From Acidobacteriota bacterium (lineage in GTDB: Bacteria > Acidobacteriota > Terriglobia > UBA7540), in assembly GCA_004298155.1 (NCBI GenBank), contig SCRD01000028.1, positions 1-64,000 on the forward strand: 64,000 bases of DNA. The letters are read 5' to 3'. The notes beneath the pieces are model-generated. The model had not been told where the DNA came from and searched no databases. It was given only the letters and a program-made list of their open reading frames with translations. The position numbers and the translations under genes are program-made. This document shows, piece after piece, positions 35,370 through 43,904 of this stretch (position 1 is its first letter; each line of letters begins with the position of its first letter).

Positions 35370-36452
35370 ATGACAGGTTCAATCAGCCGCCGTCAATTTC
35401 TGGAGGCAGCGACAGCCGCAGCGGTCATGCCGCCGGTTGGCTCCTCTGCATCAGCCACGCAGGTTCCGGCTCCTACGATGTGGCCAGGAGACCGAGCTGC
35501 CGCCATCAGCCTTACTTTTGACGACGGAATGCAGACGCACCTTGACAATGCGGGTCCGATCCTGAAGAAGCACGGCCTGAAAGGCACCTTTTTTGTGGTT
35601 ACCGGCAACCTGAACTCATGGCGCAAGCGGCCGGATGATTGGGCGCGCCTGGCAGCAGAAGGCAATGAGATCGCGAGCCACACCGTGAACCATCCCTGCA
35701 TGTTGAAAGCGATTGAGACCCATTCACAGAAGTACACGCCGGAAATGATGCTCAGGGAAATTCGCGACAGTTCCGAGTCCATTATCTCGCGGCTGGGGGT
35801 CCGCCGGGGGCTGACCTTTGCCTATCCGTGCGGTGACATGACTTTTGGCGATGAAGCCGATCTGGCCAGGAATCAGGCACGTTACATGGACTTCGTGGCG
35901 CAATATTATTTTGCCGCGCGTGGATACAACAGCTGGGCGCCTGTTGTGGCTGAAGACATCAACCCGCTTACTGTGCCCGTCCTCGGCTGGACGGTTGGAA
36001 AAGACTTCCCCGGCCTGATGGCTCAACTTGAGCCTGTGCGACAAGGCCACAATTGGGGCGTCTTCGTTTTCCATGGCGTCGGAGGCCAATGGCTCTCAGT
36101 TACGAACCAGGCGCTGGACGAGCTGGCCGGCTTTCTGGCTCAACACAGCGAGATCTGGACCGCCACGTTTGGCGATGTCGTCCGGTATATTCAGGAATCA
36201 AAGGTGCTCAAGGTAGAGGCGGGTGAGTCCACCGGTCAACAGCGCAGTTTTGCCCTCTCCTGGCCGCTGGATGCCAGAATTTACGATGTACCGCTCACGC
36301 TGAAGTGGCAACTGCCGTCCGAGTGGAGTGCATGCACCGCAACGGCGGATGGCAAGCCGTTGAATTGTTCCGTTACGTCCAGCTCAGGAGTGAAGACCGC
36401 GCTCGTCGATTCCCCTGCGCAGACCAAGACTCTCCAGTTTATGAAGAGGTGA
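35370..36452 (+). CDS. Polysaccharide deacetylase (CE4), Tat-exported
   Basis: A 360-residue enzyme. GSISRRQFLEAATAAA is a Tat signal; ATG 35370 follows AGGAGGAAATACGA. The NodB domain (about 45-240) shows AISLTFDDGMQTHLDNAGPI (catalytic base and metal Asp), GTFFVVTGN, IASHTVNHPCML (metal HxxxH) and LTFAYPCGD. It should remove acetyl groups from a glycan such as peptidoglycan or xylan. The C-terminal 80 residues form a beta domain that could bind carbohydrate. It lies in the same orientation as the DUF2264 gene upstream, with a 142-base gap. Confidence 0.9.
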   Translation: MTGSISRRQFLEAATAAAVMPPVGSSASATQVPAPTMWPGDRAAAISLTFDDGMQTHLDNAGPILKKHGLKGTFFVVTGNLNSWRKRPDDWARLAAEGNEIASHTVNHPCMLKAIETHSQKYTPEMMLREIRDSSESIISRLGVRRGLTFAYPCGDMTFGDEADLARNQARYMDFVAQYYFAARGYNSWAPVVAEDINPLTVPVLGWTVGKDFPGLMAQLEPVRQGHNWGVFVFHGVGGQWLSVTNQALDELAGFLAQHSEIWTATFGDVVRYIQESKVLKVEAGESTGQQRSFALSWPLDARIYDVPLTLKWQLPSEWSACTATADGKPLNCSVTSSSGVKTALVDSPAQTKTLQFMKR

Positions 36453-36581
36453 TCACGGCGATCGGCGCGGGGCCCGGCGACGGGCTGCTTCATTTGAGAT
36501 CGGACAACTGAGCGTTGGACCTAAGGTCCGGGCGCTCTGCGTTGGAACTGTGGAGTTTGGGAGCGATCCGCACGGCGTGTT

Positions 36582-37631
36582 TCATCGGCCTTTGTCCGCA
36601 ACGTGAATGATGGCCTTGATGACGCCGTCGCGATAGCCGGAAACCATGTCAAAGGCTGCGCCGGTATCTTGCAACGGGAAAAGGTGAGTCATCAGCGGGT
36701 CCAGGTTGATCCTGCCGCTTGAGACCAGCTCGATGGCCGGCGCCATGCAATGGTTCTGCCGCCGGACGTTCTTGATGGTCAGTTCTTTTCGCCGCAGAGT
36801 GTGAACGGGGAAGCTGACCTCATCCACTTCGGGAATGCCAGCAATCACCAGCGTCCCGCCGGGCTTCAGCAGTTCGACGGCCTGATTCAGGGTCTGCTGC
36901 TCCCCGGCACATTCAAACACAAAATCCACGCCTGCGGGTTCAGCTTCGCCGATGGCCTTCACGACGTCGTTCTGGTTCGGGTTGCCGGTCCAGAGAGCGC
37001 CCATTTGCGAAGCCATTTTCAACCGTTCTTCAATTAAGTCCGTCATGTACGCCATGCAATCGGCTGCCGCGCAACAGGCGAGCAGAACGCTAAGACCGAT
37101 GGGTCCCGAGCCCAGGATGGCGATTGTCGAGCCGGCTTCCACCTGCGAGAGCCGTTGCGCATGGACGCCGATCGAGAGCGGCTCGATCATGGCGGCCTGC
37201 CCAGCTGTCATGGATTCCGGAACGGGATAGCAGCAATCCTCCGGGAGCACGACGTATTCCGCCAGCGCCCCCGACAGTTCTCCCGGCTGGCCCAGGAAGC
37301 GCTGATTGCGGCAGGTGTTTGGCCGCCCGGCATGGCACTGGTCGCAGCGTCCGCAGGCCACCAGCGGATCAATGGCCACGCGCTGGCCAGGCCTGAGCCT
37401 GTGTACGTCCGCGCCCGTTTGCTCGACCGTTCCCGCACACTCGTGGCCCATTACAAATGGATACTTCACCACGGCCGCGCCAATACGTCCGGTTTTGTAA
37501 TAGTGCACGTCGGAGCCGCACACGCCCACTGCTTCAATCCGCAGCAGAACGTCGCGTGGGCCGGTCAGTTGGGGCTCAGGGGCGTCGCAGACTTCGATCT
37601 CCCGAAGCCGGGTGAGAAACGCGGCCTTCAT
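36582..37631 (-). CDS. Zinc-dependent alcohol dehydrogenase, polyol (sorbitol/xylitol) type
   Basis: A 349-residue medium-chain dehydrogenase. The catalytic zinc site is shown by GVCGSDVHYYKTG and GHECAGTV, the structural zinc by CGRCDQCHAGRPNTC, and the NAD fold by IAILGSGPIGLSVLLACCA. GSDVHYYKTGRIG is the signature of sorbitol, xylitol and L-arabinitol dehydrogenases. It likely oxidises a sugar alcohol to a ketose. It begins 22 bases downstream of the GH27 alpha-galactosidase on the same strand, so both could serve a galactoside pathway. ATG 37631 is preferred over GTG 37646. Confidence 0.9.
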   Translation of the reverse strand: MKAAFLTRLREIEVCDAPEPQLTGPRDVLLRIEAVGVCGSDVHYYKTGRIGAAVVKYPFVMGHECAGTVEQTGADVHRLRPGQRVAIDPLVACGRCDQCHAGRPNTCRNQRFLGQPGELSGALAEYVVLPEDCCYPVPESMTAGQAAMIEPLSIGVHAQRLSQVEAGSTIAILGSGPIGLSVLLACCAAADCMAYMTDLIEERLKMASQMGALWTGNPNQNDVVKAIGEAEPAGVDFVFECAGEQQTLNQAVELLKPGGTLVIAGIPEVDEVSFPVHTLRRKELTIKNVRRQNHCMAPAIELVSSGRINLDPLMTHLFPLQDTGAAFDMVSGYRDGVIKAIIHVADKGR

Positions 37632-37652
37632 AATTGCTTTACACACTCCTCA

Positions 37653-39473
37653 TCAGTTCGGCAGCGACCAGATTTGGGTTGCCAGGTTGTGGCCGCAGAC
37701 CTGCATCTCGAGGCTTTGCGGTTCGCTTTCGGGCCCGGTAGCGGTGAGACATTGGAGATCGCCGTTGTTGACGAGGTTACCCTGCAGAGTGTAACGCCAC
37801 TGCTGCGCGCTCTCGGGACTGCATGCCTGCATCACCGGTCTGCCATTCACCACTGCCAGGCACTCGCCACCGGAAGATTGCAACGCACCGTCCGGGGTCA
37901 CCGTCCATTTCTCGGCGTCGGTGCCTGCGCAGGCTGCAACGCTGCTGCCCATTTTGGCGATGGCGCGTCTAATCCAGTTCTGCCCGGGTTGAGGCCTTAC
38001 AGCCATTTCGTTGGTGTGGAGTCCCACTCCCGGCGAGGCCAGGCAGCGGGCATAATCCTCAAAATCGCGGTTGCGCCGGCCGGACGCAATCATCGTGATC
38101 GTACCTGTTCGCGAGGGCTTGCCACAATCCTCGGAAGGATGGATGCGCCAGATGGCCGCGTCATGAGACGCCACCTCGGCGTCGAGTGAAGTTACAGCGG
38201 ATAGATCCGTGCCGTTCCAGAGGTTTTTGGCATCCAGTTTACAACCGGAATTCGCTGCAAAACCCAGATCGGTTGGATGCACTTCAACCTTCACGGCCGC
38301 TTCGCTGTGGTTCACCACTGCAACAGCGCCGTCATCTGAGGAAAGCTGCTTGAACAGAACGTCCATCTGCGGAGTGCGCCGCGCCAGCGTTGCCATCCTG
38401 CCCAGCGGGTTCTGGTCAATGGCAATCAGGTCCTTGTTACCAACAATGGCAATCGCTTCAGGACTGAGCTTCCCTACATCTGAGCTTAAAATCAGCGGGG
38501 CGGACATCATTGACCACAGCGCCATCTGGGTGCGGCTTTCCGGCACGCTCATGCCGATGTCACCGGCGATGATGAAGTCTGGATCATTCCAGTTGCCGGG
38601 CTTCTGGAAGCGGCCCAGTGGAAGATTGTAAGAATAATTCCACAGCATGCTCTGGTAGCGGGTGCGCTGCGGGAACCTGCGGCGAAACTGCGGTGGGACC
38701 GGCTGCGCGTGATAAGTGGCGATGTCGGAGCCCTCGCGCCACAACTCGCCGTACTTTCCCACCCAACTGAGAACGTCGTACCACTCGGGAGTGCCCTGAA
38801 AATATGCGGGGGCCGATTCGGAGAAAACGATGCTGCGGCCCACTTTGCGGAGCGCTTCGTGCTGGGCCGCATAGGCCATATGGTAGGCATCTTCCTGCGT
38901 CTCGCCCGGCGCTACATAGACGTTGCAGCCGTCCAATTTGAGATAGTCCACGCCCCAGGAAGCGAAGAGCCTGGCATCTTCTAGAAAATGGGCTTGCCCG
39001 CCGCCCTCCGGCCGGCCACTGCCAGCATAGCGACCGCAGGTTTCAGAGCCGGAGTCTTCATAGATTCCAAATTTCAGACCCATTTTATGGACGGCATCGG
39101 CCACCGGCTTCATGCCGTTCGGGAAGCGCTTCGGGTCCACCTGCAGATTGCCGTTCGCGTCGCGGGCGGGCAGCATCCAGCAGTCGTCGATGGTCACTGT
39201 GTTATAGCCGAGCGTGGCAAGGCCGGTCGAGACCAGCGCGCGGGCGTTATCGAGAATCGTATCGGCCGTGAATCCGCACTGGTAATGGGCCCAGTCGTTC
39301 CAGCCCATGGGCGGAGTGGCAGCCAGAGGTCCTTCGTCAGCAGCAGCTCCCACCCCGGGAACAGCCGCGCCACTTGTGGAAACCAGAAATAAGAAGACCA
39401 CGATGGCCGGCTGAAAACGGGCCCGGCCCTTCCGGCTGGGATGACGGGTGTTGAGAATCCTCGATGGCAACAT
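37653..39473 (-). CDS. Alpha-galactosidase GH27 with C-terminal ricin-type lectin domain
   Basis: A 606-residue secreted enzyme. A signal peptide (about 20-45) precedes the GH27 barrel: TPPMGWNDWAHYQCG (53-67), NTVTIDDCWM (91-100), KFGIYEDSGSETCG, and YLKLDGCN with nucleophile Asp181. The later NWNDPDFI segment supplies the expected acid/base region. A beta-sandwich follows. From about 470 a ricin B/CBM13-like domain shows SSGGECLAVVNGRPVMQAC, QQWRYTLQGNLVNN and LQCLTATG, likely binding galactose-type sugars. It removes alpha-galactose from oligosaccharides or galactomannan. The polyol dehydrogenase lies downstream. Confidence 0.93.
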   Translation of the reverse strand: MLPSRILNTRHPSRKGRARFQPAIVVFLFLVSTSGAAVPGVGAAADEGPLAATPPMGWNDWAHYQCGFTADTILDNARALVSTGLATLGYNTVTIDDCWMLPARDANGNLQVDPKRFPNGMKPVADAVHKMGLKFGIYEDSGSETCGRYAGSGRPEGGGQAHFLEDARLFASWGVDYLKLDGCNVYVAPGETQEDAYHMAYAAQHEALRKVGRSIVFSESAPAYFQGTPEWYDVLSWVGKYGELWREGSDIATYHAQPVPPQFRRRFPQRTRYQSMLWNYSYNLPLGRFQKPGNWNDPDFIIAGDIGMSVPESRTQMALWSMMSAPLILSSDVGKLSPEAIAIVGNKDLIAIDQNPLGRMATLARRTPQMDVLFKQLSSDDGAVAVVNHSEAAVKVEVHPTDLGFAANSGCKLDAKNLWNGTDLSAVTSLDAEVASHDAAIWRIHPSEDCGKPSRTGTITMIASGRRNRDFEDYARCLASPGVGLHTNEMAVRPQPGQNWIRRAIAKMGSSVAACAGTDAEKWTVTPDGALQSSGGECLAVVNGRPVMQACSPESAQQWRYTLQGNLVNNGDLQCLTATGPESEPQSLEMQVCGHNLATQIWSLPN

Positions 39474-39603
39474 GAGCGCACCTCCCGCGCAAAAGCATCA
39501 AATGCGAACCAAAAGAGTACATCCGCGCAGCAGGCGATTGTCAAGCATTCCCAGCCGCGCACGTTTAGAGCGGATTTTTTTGTAATGACTTCGGCCGGAA
39601 GTG

Positions 39604-40617
39604 CTACTGCTTTGCCGGGCCCGTCTGGAGCCCCCTCAGTCGCTTATAAGCGACGGGGTAACGGTTCGGCAGGCCATACACGGGATTCCAGTCAGCACGA
39701 GTTTTTCTCAGCGCGGTGAGGTCAAGGTCGCCAACCAGGACTCCCGGCTGGTCGCCAAGCTGGCGCACGGTGTTCCCTTCATAGTCGATGATGGAACTGG
39801 TGCCCGTGTTGCGAGGCTCGCCGTAATTAGCGCGCACGATGTAGAGCCTGTTCTCGAGCGCGGTCGTCTCAAACAAGTGAATCAGCAGCGGCCGCGAGAA
39901 ATCTTCCGTGCAATAAGGGATAAAAACCACTTCCGCGCCGCCCAGAGCGAGTTCCAGGGTCGATTCGGGATGCTGCACGTCATAGCAGATCTCGATGCCG
40001 ATTTTCACCTGGACGCCGTTGACGTCAATATCCCACACCGGGAAGTCATCGCCGTGCTGGACGCCGGAAGCCACCATCCAGTTCTGCAGATGGACTTTAC
40101 TATAGGTGCCGGCAATCTGCCCTTCAGGATTCATCAGCACGGCGGTGTTGAATAATTTTCCGCCCCGGTTCTCATCCATGCCAAAAATAACCCAGATGCC
40201 GAGTTCCCGGGCCAGCGCCGAAAATCGCCGGGTGGCGGGACCCGGAATCGGCTCCGCCGCCGCCAGAATTCTCTTTCGCCCCGCGACAAGCCGCGGATCA
40301 TCGTCGGATTCTCCCGGCTCCAGCGCTACCCTCGCATATCCCTGGACAGCAGCTTCCGGTGTCAGGACAATCTTCGCACCCTCGGCCGCGGCCTGGCGAA
40401 TCCATTCTTCCGCCTGCGCCAGATTGTAGTCTTCGTCAAGAACGCGCGCGTTCATCTGAACGATGCCCACCCGGATGGTCTGGGGGTTTTCGGGGACGGC
40501 CGCAGGCGCTTCAGATTCCTGCGCGCCTTTCATTTGCCGATTGACAGCGCCCCAAATCAGGGTTGCTGCCGCGAGCACGGCGAGCGAAAAGGTAATGGGC
40601 TTCTTTATGGCTTTCAT
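39604..40617 (-). CDS. Carbon-nitrogen hydrolase (nitrilase superfamily), membrane-anchored or exported
   Basis: A 337-residue protein with an N-terminal hydrophobic segment (10-26) that should anchor or export it, unusual for this mostly cytoplasmic superfamily. The catalytic triad is visible: Glu88 in LTPEAAVQGY, Lys174 in YSKVHLQNW, and Cys211 in IGIEICYDVQHPE. A second Glu near KVHLQ is typical. The members hydrolyse amides or nitriles, for example N-carbamoyl amines. Substrate unknown. A Pro/Ala-rich linker (31-45) separates anchor and catalytic domain. Confidence 0.88.
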   Translation of the reverse strand: MKAIKKPITFSLAVLAAATLIWGAVNRQMKGAQESEAPAAVPENPQTIRVGIVQMNARVLDEDYNLAQAEEWIRQAAAEGAKIVLTPEAAVQGYARVALEPGESDDDPRLVAGRKRILAAAEPIPGPATRRFSALARELGIWVIFGMDENRGGKLFNTAVLMNPEGQIAGTYSKVHLQNWMVASGVQHGDDFPVWDIDVNGVQVKIGIEICYDVQHPESTLELALGGAEVVFIPYCTEDFSRPLLIHLFETTALENRLYIVRANYGEPRNTGTSSIIDYEGNTVRQLGDQPGVLVGDLDLTALRKTRADWNPVYGLPNRYPVAYKRLRGLQTGPAKQ

Positions 40618-40699
40618 GGTTCCAACCCCGGCGCTCTAACCGCCGCGCCTTCAGCGCCATTCCCTGTTATCACGCGCAGGCCACAATGCCTGTTCCCGA

Positions 40700-41167
40700 T
40701 CATGCTCCGAACTGCCTCAGGTGATGGTCTGCATGCAGATAACCCATGCGCATCCAATCGGCCTGCGACATACGGCCAAAGAAGGGGTGGGTCGGCCGCT
40801 CCAAACCTCTGGGCGGTTTGCTGAAGCGGTCTATCAACTTCTTCAGTTCCTTCTTGTCATCCTCAAATTCCTTTGGCCTGGTGCCACCGGCCTTGGGGTC
40901 CCATTCCGGCGGCCCCTGCACGCCGCGCGGCCACGGCATGGGGAGCCAGAGCGCCGCCCATCGGAAGGGAGTCCGCGGAATCCAGCGGCTGGCCGGGCGC
41001 ACCTGGCGCTCTCCCAGGCATGACCGGAACGCGTCGCTCAGGTGGCAGATCATCTGGTGCGGCGTCATTTCTCCCCACTGCCGCCGGCTGGTGGCTCGAA
41101 CGGCCCTCAGCCTGTTCAGGATTTCAATCCTGTCGTTTGGATTCGCAAGTGTTTTCATTTCCCCCAT
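40700..41167 (-). CDS. DUF1569 (DinB-like) protein
   Basis: A 155-residue four-helix protein. MTPHQMICHLSDAFRSCLGE and FGRMSQADWMRMGYLHADHHLRQFG contribute the three histidines that place a metal in DinB/DUF1569 proteins. A Pro/Trp-rich loop (WIPRTPFRWAALWLPMPWPRG) lies between them, as in the group. No activity is established; some relatives act as thiol transferases. The start could be ATG 41158 three codons later. Confidence 0.85.
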   Translation of the reverse strand: MGEMKTLANPNDRIEILNRLRAVRATSRRQWGEMTPHQMICHLSDAFRSCLGERQVRPASRWIPRTPFRWAALWLPMPWPRGVQGPPEWDPKAGGTRPKEFEDDKKELKKLIDRFSKPPRGLERPTHPFFGRMSQADWMRMGYLHADHHLRQFGA

Positions 41168-41188
41168 TTTAACCCGCTACGACCTGCT

Positions 41189-41950
41189 TCAGGGAACCAT
41201 TGGCAGCGATCCCCGCCTGTCCTGTGAGTGGCGCACAAAAGCCTCAGCGTATTGCACGCCAAGTTCAGCGCCCCGGAACCGGTTCATCAACTCATGCACA
41301 CTGTAAAACTCATCCGGATTCTGGCTGGCGTGGGCATAGCAGGCGGCGCGCTTGCGCGATTCCGTTTTGGTGATGTCCACCAGCCGCGTGGGATGGAATG
41401 ATTGTGTCTGCATGCCCGACATAACTTCCGTGTAGTAGAGCTCAAACCGCTGCCGCATCTCGATCCACGCATCGTAAACCAGCAGCGAGGTCGCGCGATG
41501 GTCGCGGTGCGTATCCACCGGCCAGGGAGCAAACACCAGATCGGGCTTTTCGGCGGCCAGCAATTTTCCAAACTGGAGGTAGGCCTCCCCGTTCACTTCG
41601 CTTGCACCATCAATCTGGCCGGCAAACACCGGACGGGCATTGAGGATGGCGCACGCTTTTTCTGCTTCGGCCGTGCGGATGCGCGCCGCCTCCGCGTGGC
41701 TCTTGCCACTGATGCCTGCTTCGCCACGCGTCAGATAGAGCGCCACGACTTCATGGCCCTGATCGGCATAGAGGGCCATGGTTCCTCCGGCGGAGGATTC
41801 AGGATCGTCCGGGTGCGCCCCGGCCACGACGATCTTGAGTTTTGGGGATGCTGCCTCGCCTGCGCCCTCCGATAGCAGCGGCAGGCCCAGCGCGGCCGCT
41901 GCGGCCCGGCCCGTATGCGCCATCAGTGTTCTGCGCGAAATGGGTCCCAT
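41189..41950 (-). CDS. PIG-L family deacetylase with Tat-like signal
   Basis: A 253-residue LmbE/PIG-L zinc deacetylase. The N-terminus GPISRRTLMAHTGRAAAAALG is a twin-arginine-type signal. VVAGAHPDDPE (45-49 AHPDD) gives the zinc His/Asp and the base, and PWPVDTHRDHRATS gives the third zinc His. It should remove an N-acetyl group from a small amino sugar conjugate. It lies 21 bases upstream of the DUF1569 gene on the same strand. The export signal suggests periplasmic glycan or glycoconjugate substrates. Confidence 0.9.
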   Translation of the reverse strand: MGPISRRTLMAHTGRAAAAALGLPLLSEGAGEAASPKLKIVVAGAHPDDPESSAGGTMALYADQGHEVVALYLTRGEAGISGKSHAEAARIRTAEAEKACAILNARPVFAGQIDGASEVNGEAYLQFGKLLAAEKPDLVFAPWPVDTHRDHRATSLLVYDAWIEMRQRFELYYTEVMSGMQTQSFHPTRLVDITKTESRKRAACYAHASQNPDEFYSVHELMNRFRGAELGVQYAEAFVRHSQDRRGSLPMVP

Positions 41951-42042
41951 CGCTTTCCGCTCCTCTCACGGGCCTCCAGTCGGGCGATTGAGCATCGTTG
42001 TGCGCTCGCGTGCATAACGATCCGGCCGAGGCGGCTCTCCGC

Positions 42043-42342
42043 CTACGCCGGCGGCTTGAGTTCCCTTGCTATCACGATGTACCCGCCCTCGGTCGAATCC
42101 AGGCGGATCTGCTTCACCGGGCCGTACGACGGATCGTTGTACCAGTTGCGGGCCGCCTCCTCTGAAGGGAACCTTAGCACCACGTGCACCTTCCGTGCCT
42201 TGCCCTCGAGTGGCTCACTCTCATAATCGGCCACCAGAATCTCCGCCCCGTGTTTCTGAAGCAGCGGAACGACGCCGGGCCCGTAGTCCTCAAAGCGTTT
42301 GGGGTCAGTAATGTCATAGCCAGCGATCACGTAAACAGCCAT
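42043..42342 (-). CDS. DUF1330 family protein
   Basis: A 99-residue ferredoxin-like-fold protein of the dimeric alpha-beta barrel type. MAVYVIAGYDITDPKRFEDY opens the family and RFPSEEAARNWYNDPSYGPVKQIR follows mid-protein. ATG 42342 follows GGAGAGCTCAAC. The family's activity is not known. No obvious operon partner; the PIG-L gene follows 92 bases downstream. Confidence 0.9.
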   Translation of the reverse strand: MAVYVIAGYDITDPKRFEDYGPGVVPLLQKHGAEILVADYESEPLEGKARKVHVVLRFPSEEAARNWYNDPSYGPVKQIRLDSTEGGYIVIARELKPPA

Positions 42343-42716
42343 TGTTGAGCTCTCCAATCACGAAGTCGATGCAGCTTGAGGCAGAGTGGGCACTTCCCCG
42401 CTGCCGGGGCGTGCCTCCGCCGCTCATTTCAGAAAAAGGAAATCGATTGTAAACACGTCCCGCACCACAAATGCAAGGGGGGAAAAATGAATGATGAATT
42501 GTGAGGGTCGAAGTGGGCCAATGCTGGAGACTTCTTCCAGGCACTGGGCAGAGCGCAGAGAGCGGTTGGCGGTAAGCAGAAAGCACTGCCGGTACGTTTT
42601 CCTCTTGCTGCGAAGGCGTGCCATAATGGCATCTGCAACGGTGAGCGATCGAGTGGCGCATCTCTTGCGGCCTTTGCAATGTGTCTGTTCAGGCAGGTAA
42701 GGATCTCGATTGCAGG
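42343..42716. other. Spacer upstream of bioB
   Basis: About 370 bases between the leftward DUF1330 gene and the REP-like hairpins before bioB. Short frames exist on both strands but show no family pattern. TTGTAAAC at 42447-42454 resembles half of a BirA site without the other half. No clear promoter was assigned. Confidence 0.35.
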
Positions 42717-42720
42717 AGAG

Positions 42721-42774
42721 CGTGGCTTCAGCCGCGCCAACGGTCAACCAGCGGCCAGACGCGGCTTTAGCCGC
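42721..42774. repeat. Two REP-like hairpins before bioB
   Basis: CGTGGCT-TC-AGCCGCG (42721-42736, one wobble) and a perfect GCGGCT-TT-AGCCGC (42761-42774) lie 25 bases apart. The same core, GCGGCTTTnnGCCGC, recurs downstream of bioB. An in-frame TTG upstream would translate these hairpins into bioB's N-terminus, which argues against that start. Confidence 0.6.
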
Positions 42775-42799
42775 TGAAGTTCAGGGAAAGGGAAGTCTT

Positions 42800-43786
42800 T
42801 TGAAATCCGCTTCAACAATATCAGCACCCAACCAGGCCATACGGCACGGCTGGACCAGGGACGAAATCCGGTCCGTCTACCATCAGCCGCTTTTAGAGCT
42901 GGTGTTCCATGCGCAGCAGGTACACCGGCAACACCACAATTCGCAGGAAGTACAATTCTGCCGGCTGCTTTCCATCAAGACCGGCGGCTGCCCGGAAGAC
43001 TGCGGCTACTGTCCGCAGAGCGCGCATTACCAAACCGGCGTGGAGCGCGCCGCCTTGATGGATGTGGACGATGTTCTGGCCAGGGCCCGCGACGCCAAAG
43101 GCGAGGGCTCCACGCGGTTCTGCATGGGGGCTGCGTGGCGCGAGGTGCGCGACGGCAAGGATTTTGACGCAGTGCTTGAAATGGTGCGCGGCGTTGCGGC
43201 GCTTGGCATGGAAGTCTGCTGCACGCTCGGCATGCTGACCGATGAGCAGGCCCGGCGCCTTGCTGAGGCCGGCCTTACGGCCTACAACCACAACCTGGAC
43301 ACTTCGCCCGAGTTTTACGGCAATATCATCACCACGCGCAGCTACGATGATCGCCTGCGTACGCTCGAACACGTCCGCAAGGCGGGCATTACCGTCTGCT
43401 GCGGAGGCATCATCGGCATGGGCGAGAGCGACGATGACCGCGTCAGCCTGCTGCACCAACTCGCCTCGCTCGACCCGCACCCGGAAAGCGTGCCCATCAA
43501 CATGCTGGTGGCCGTGGAAGGCACGCCGCTTTCCAACGCACAGCCCGCCGATCCGCTGGCGCTGGTGCGGTGCATCGCCACAGCGCGCGTACTGATGCCC
43601 GCCTCGATGGTTCGCCTGAGCGCCGGCCGAAGGTCGCTCTCGCGCGAGGCCGCCGCGATGTGCTTCCTGGCCGGGGCCAATTCCATCTTTACCGGTGATA
43701 GATTGCTGACCACTCCCAATCCCGAGGTTGATGAGGACCAGCAGTTGTTCCGCGATCTCGGATTGCGGCCCATGGCTTTTGAGTAG
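42800..43786 (+). CDS. bioB: Biotin synthase
   Basis: A 328-residue radical SAM enzyme that inserts sulfur into dethiobiotin. [16 protein letters not shown] contains the 4Fe-4S CxxxCxxC (Cys64, Cys68, Cys71). Residues ICCGG-type [27 protein letters not shown] (2Fe-2S Cys and substrate residues) and the C-terminal [19 protein letters not shown] are typical. TTG 42800 is chosen because GGGAAAGGGAAG precedes it and the protein then has the family length; a TTG at 42710 adds 30 residues encoded by REP-like hairpins. bioF follows 118 bases later. Confidence 0.95.
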   Translation: MKSASTISAPNQAIRHGWTRDEIRSVYHQPLLELVFHAQQVHRQHHNSQEVQFCRLLSIKTGGCPEDCGYCPQSAHYQTGVERAALMDVDDVLARARDAKGEGSTRFCMGAAWREVRDGKDFDAVLEMVRGVAALGMEVCCTLGMLTDEQARRLAEAGLTAYNHNLDTSPEFYGNIITTRSYDDRLRTLEHVRKAGITVCCGGIIGMGESDDDRVSLLHQLASLDPHPESVPINMLVAVEGTPLSNAQPADPLALVRCIATARVLMPASMVRLSAGRRSLSREAAAMCFLAGANSIFTGDRLLTTPNPEVDEDQQLFRDLGLRPMAFE

Positions 43787-43873
43787 CGGCGGCTTTGCGC
43801 CGCCAGTTGGCGGGATAAACTCGCCGCTACGGATTCCGAACTGTAGCGCGCGAAGCGGCGGCTTTACGCCGCC
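43784..43873. repeat. REP-like palindromic element between bioB and bioF
   Basis: Directly at the bioB stop, TAGCGGCG (43784-43791) pairs with CGCCGCTA (43822-43829). Inside are GGCGGC/GCCGCC (43788-43804) and CCGCC-AGTT-GGCGG. A second copy, GGCGGCTTTACGCCGCC, lies at 43857-43873. The composition and nesting are those of REP/BIME-like elements. There is no U-tract, so it is not a standard terminator. Confidence 0.75.
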
Positions 43874-43904
43874 ACGCATCGAGGCCAACTGAGGCTGTTT
43901 GCAT

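Noticed and set aside
42447-42454. TTGTAAAC, resembling half of a BirA operator before bioB
   Set aside because: No GTTTACAA mate is found at 14-16 bases, and it is 350 bases from bioB.
43784-43873. Rho-independent terminator of bioB
   Set aside because: The hairpins have no following U-tract and are repeated in a REP-like manner.
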